This document shows, piece by piece, positions 6,459-8,787 of a DNA stretch of 8,787 nucleotides. The notes beneath the pieces were generated by a model that saw only the letters and a list, made by a program, of their open reading frames with translations, was not told the DNA's origin and did no database searches. A program made the position numbers and the translations under genes. This stretch comes from Bacteriovoracaceae bacterium UBA4573 (GTDB lineage Bacteria > Bdellovibrionota > UBA1018 > UBA923). The stretch is taken from the NCBI GenBank assembly GCA_002387735.1, contig DGKJ01000039.1:1-8787 (forward strand), written 5' to 3'. Within the stretch, counting starts at the first letter, position 1. Every line of letters starts with the position of its first letter.

Positions 6459-8305
6459 ATCACTGAACGGCGATTGCTTTCGAGCACTTTTTTGCGAATG
6501 CGAACCGACTTCGGAGTGATTTCCACCCACTCGTCTTCGTCAATCCACTCTAGGCACTGTTCAAGAGACATGTCGCGAGTGCCTCGCAAGTTAACCAAAA
6601 CTTCGGCGTGAGCCGAGCGAATGTTGGTGAGCTTCTTTTCGCGGCAAGGGTTTACATTCAAATCGTTGTCGCGATTGTGTTCTCCGATGACCATGCCTTC
6701 GTAAACGGGAACCCCAGGTTTAACGAACAACACTCCGCGATCTTCGAGGCCCATAAGGCCGTACTCTACTGCGTCTCCTAAGCGGTCGCTAATCAGGGCG
6801 CCGCACATGCGGTGCAATAGCACGCCCTTCCACGGCTGGTAGCCTTCGAACTGGGTATTGAACATTCCTTCACCGCGAGTCTCCGTGAGATAACGCGAGC
6901 GAATGCCAATCAGTCCACGAGTTGGAATTACGAACTCCAACTTCACGCGACCTTCGTGCTCTGTACGATATTCGAGCAGTTGACCTTTTCGAGTCTGAAA
7001 CAAATCGGTCACCGCACCCACGTATGCCTGAGGCAAATCTAGAATAGCGCGTTCAAACGGCTCAAGTTTCTGACCGCCCTCTTCCTTCACCACCACCATG
7101 GGTTTGCCAACCATGAACTCGTAGCCTTCTCGGCGCATCTGCTCGATAAGAATAGCCAGTTGAAGTTCACCCCGTCCGAGCACCCGGTATTGTTCACTGC
7201 TGTCGGTGCTTTCCATGCGGAGGGCGACGTTGGCCCGAGTCTCGCGCTCAAGGCGTTCTTTAAGTTTACGAGACTGAATTGGTTCACCCTCTTTGCCAGA
7301 CAAAGGGCTAGTGTTGACCGAAAAAACCATGCTAATCGTCGGTGGATCTACCAAAATGCGAGGCAGCGGCTCAGGCTTTTCACCTTGAGCTGGTAATTGA
7401 ACCAGGGTGTCTCCGATTTGTACGTCTTCATTACCGGCGAACACGGCGATGTCGCCAGCTCCGACTTCTGGAACTTCTACCTGCACCGGCCCTGAGTAAA
7501 CGTACAACGCAGAAAGGTTAAACGACTCAGTTTTGCCGTTTTCTCCAAGACGCATCATGCGCTGGTTTTTTTTGATAGTTCCGCGTGTGACACGACCAAT
7601 TGCTAGGCGCCCTAAGTAATCGCTATAGGCCAAATTACTAACGAGCATTTGAAACGTGCCCGCGCTATCGGCTGGTGGTGCTGGTACGGTCGTCAAGATG
7701 GTATCGAAAAGCGGCTTGAGTGAGCCGCCTTGGCCCTTGCTCTCAAGCAACGCCGGAACTTCTTCAGATTTAAGAGTGCACCAACCCTGCCGTGCACAAG
7801 CATATACGATTGGAAAATCAGCCTGGGTTTCGCTGGCGCCCAGATCCATAAAGAGATCAAACGTGGAGTTGATGACTTCGTCTACCCGCGCGTCGGGGCG
7901 ATCGACCTTATTAATGATCAAAATAATACGCAGACCCTGCTTAAGGGCCTTCGATAACACGAACCGCGTTTGCGGAAGCGGGCCTTCGGCCGCATCGACT
8001 AGCAAAAGTGCGCCGTCGACCATGCCCATGATACGTTCAACTTCCCCACCAAAATCGGCGTGGCCCGGGGTGTCGACGATATTGATTTTACAGTCGTTGT
8101 ACTGAACGGCGGCATTCTTGGCTTGAATGGTAATGCCGCGTTCGCGTTCGAGATCCATGGAGTCCATAACTCGTTCAGCAACCTGAACGTGGCTGGCGAA
8201 CGCGCCCGCTTGGCGAAGCAAGCCGTCTACCAAGGTGGTTTTACCGTGGTCGACGTGGGCAATGGTGGCTATATTCCGTATAAGTTCTGGTTTATTGGTA
8301 ATCAT
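6428..8305 (-). CDS. typA: Ribosome-associated translational GTPase TypA/BipA
   Basis: A 625-residue GTPase of the EF-G/LepA class that binds the ribosome and acts in 50S assembly and stress or cold adaptation in other bacteria. The N-terminus is near identical in motif order to E. coli BipA: G1 AHVDHGKT 16-23, switch region ERGITI 55-60, G3 DTPGH 78-82, G4 NKVD 132-135, followed by an FPIVYA stretch before the G5 site. EF-Tu-like domain II and EF-G-like domains III and V follow, with the family signatures GRGELQL, RGLIGIRS and the C-terminal NPCREKKLTNIR. E. coli BipA has 607 residues, so this is full length with a slightly longer tail. ATG at 8305-8303 starts the conserved block directly; the ribosome site is weak (GGTG-like). 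It converges with the lipoprotein operon and is divergent from hppD, so it is likely monocistronic. An A8 run codes Lys-Lys-Asn near the middle and is intact. Confidence 0.97.
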   Translation of the reverse strand: MITNKPELIRNIATIAHVDHGKTTLVDGLLRQAGAFASHVQVAERVMDSMDLERERGITIQAKNAAVQYNDCKINIVDTPGHADFGGEVERIMGMVDGALLLVDAAEGPLPQTRFVLSKALKQGLRIILIINKVDRPDARVDEVINSTFDLFMDLGASETQADFPIVYACARQGWCTLKSEEVPALLESKGQGGSLKPLFDTILTTVPAPPADSAGTFQMLVSNLAYSDYLGRLAIGRVTRGTIKKNQRMMRLGENGKTESFNLSALYVYSGPVQVEVPEVGAGDIAVFAGNEDVQIGDTLVQLPAQGEKPEPLPRILVDPPTISMVFSVNTSPLSGKEGEPIQSRKLKERLERETRANVALRMESTDSSEQYRVLGRGELQLAILIEQMRREGYEFMVGKPMVVVKEEGGQKLEPFERAILDLPQAYVGAVTDLFQTRKGQLLEYRTEHEGRVKLEFVIPTRGLIGIRSRYLTETRGEGMFNTQFEGYQPWKGVLLHRMCGALISDRLGDAVEYGLMGLEDRGVLFVKPGVPVYEGMVIGEHNRDNDLNVNPCREKKLTNIRSAHAEVLVNLRGTRDMSLEQCLEWIDEDEWVEITPKSVRIRKKVLESNRRSVIRSERLGYSD

Positions 8306-8350
8306 TTAGGTGCACCGACGATATCACAGTTGCGTTGCACTGTCCGACCT

Positions 8351-8379
8351 ATTTTTTTGGCGGAAAAATCGATTGTCAG
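8351..8379 (-). promoter_or_regulatory. Candidate typA promoter
   Basis: Read on the minus strand, CTGACA (8379-8374, 5 of 6 to the -35 consensus) is followed after 17 bases by AAAAAT (8356-8351, 4 of 6 to the -10). This would place the transcript start about 40 bases before the typA ATG. The -35 overlaps the left arm of the 7-bp inverted repeat and the TTGTCA that faces hppD, so the two divergent promoters may share control. Confidence 0.35.
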
Positions 8380-8403
8380 GCTGGCCTATGCGGCTTAGCC
8401 TGA
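8373..8403 (+). promoter_or_regulatory. Inverted repeat and possible hppD promoter/operator
   Basis: TCAGGCT (8376-8382) and AGCCTGA (8397-8403) form a perfect 7-bp inverted repeat with a 14-base spacer, so the arm centres are 21 bases apart, about two helical turns, as for many dimeric repressors. TTGTCA (8373-8378) matches the -35 consensus at 5 of 6 positions and TAGCCT (8396-8401) is a poor -10 after 17 bases. Both boxes fall in the repeat arms, so a bound protein would block the promoter. The same sequence could also fold as a hairpin in the hppD leader, 11 bases before its ribosome site. Confidence 0.4.
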
Positions 8404-8426
8404 TCCCAAAATCTGGAGACTTTACG

Positions 8427-8787
8427 ATGACTGAACAACACAATCCATGCGGAATTCGAGGCATCGAGTTCGTAGAATTCTCATCAAACCAGCCGGAGTC
8501 CTTACGGGCCTTGTTCTTAGACTTTGGTTTTGCCCGCACTCTGCGCCACCAGAAAAAGAAGGTGGATTTCTACGTTCAAAACGACATCCATTTTCTGGTC
8601 AACACCGAGGCCAATTCCCACGCCCAAACATTTTGCAAAATGCATGGTCCCTGCATTAGTTCCATGGGCTGGCGAGTGGACAATGCCAAAGAGGCCCTAG
8701 CCGAAGCTGTGAAACGGGGGGCAAAGGCCTGCACCAAACCAGACTATGAACGGGCCGGCAGCCAAGTACCCGCAATCTATGGGATCG
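8427..8787 (+). CDS. hppD: 4-hydroxyphenylpyruvate dioxygenase, 5' part (runs off window)
   Basis: The first 120 codons of an Fe(II)-dependent, alpha-keto-acid-using dioxygenase that turns 4-hydroxyphenylpyruvate, O2 into homogentisate and CO2 in tyrosine breakdown. The N-terminal domain signatures are clear: NP-x-G-x-x-G-x-EFVEF at 6-18, a short FGF at 33-35, N-x-E-x-N-S at 59-64, HGP at 73-75, then M-x-W-RV at 80-84 and an Ala-rich helix. These follow the order in Pseudomonas HPPD, including a VPAIYGI end where the family reads LPAIKGIGG. The iron ligands (two His and a Glu) lie in the C-terminal half beyond the window, so activity cannot be judged, and the related hydroxymandelate synthase is not strictly excluded. 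GGAG at 8415-8418, eight bases before ATG, sets the start. It is divergent from typA. Confidence 0.92.
   Translation, partial: MTEQHNPCGIRGIEFVEFSSNQPESLRALFLDFGFARTLRHQKKKVDFYVQNDIHFLVNTEANSHAQTFCKMHGPCISSMGWRVDNAKEALAEAVKRGAKACTKPDYERAGSQVPAIYGI

Noticed and set aside
7566..7573. A8 run in typA as a frameshift site
   Set aside because: It codes Lys-Lys-Asn in a conserved full-length gene, and a truncated TypA without its later domains has no known use; long homopolymers seem tolerated here.
7656..8105. 149-codon open frame on the + strand inside typA
   Set aside because: It is antisense to the highly conserved GTPase domain of TypA, with no ribosome site and Ser/Arg/Pro-rich low-complexity composition.
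8060..8398. 112-codon + strand frame running across the typA start into the gap before hppD
   Set aside because: It is mostly antisense to typA, ends in the divergent promoter region and has no recognisable domain.

Overview
This is a chromosomal segment of a Gram-negative bacterium of roughly balanced base composition. Two of the predicted exported proteins carry lipoprotein-type signal peptides. Small cysteine-rich lipoproteins and a short Asp-Ala-Gly repeat after a lipidated Cys are reminiscent of Bdellovibrionota or Myxococcota (the old Deltaproteobacteria), but this placement is a guess from style. I see no phage, IS, CRISPR, rRNA or tRNA signature.

Left part (50-3388, +): one large gene for a 1112-residue protein. 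It has a beta-rich N-terminus, two AAA+ modules in tandem (both of the ClpB-D2/ClpX type) and a C-terminal FtsH-type M41 zinc metallopeptidase with HEVGH and a downstream Asp ligand. No membrane segment is visible. A double-ring unfoldase with its own FtsH peptidase, in one soluble chain, is the most remarkable object in the window. An eight-T run lies exactly at the ATPase/peptidase junction; a -1 slip there meets UAA at once, which suggests, without proving it, a dnaX-like shorter product.

Middle part (3570-6397, +): three exported proteins in one apparent operon (gaps of 24 and 2 bases). The first is a 423-residue secreted protein with a Lys-rich N-terminal tail. The next two are cysteine-rich putative lipoproteins that share Cys spacing (C-x51-C-x7-C, then C-x6-C-x16/18-C). 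They look like anciently duplicated tandem paralogues of unknown function.

Right part: typA/bipA (6428-8305, -), a translational GTPase, converges on the lipoprotein operon. The ends are 30 bases apart and share a long imperfect stem-loop. Divergent from typA is the 5' end of hppD (4-hydroxyphenylpyruvate dioxygenase, tyrosine catabolism), cut by the window edge. The 121-base typA-hppD gap holds a perfect 7-bp inverted repeat that overlaps candidate divergent promoters.

The three blocks look functionally independent. Nothing in the sequence links the AAA+/M41 protein to the lipoprotein operon except adjacency and orientation.
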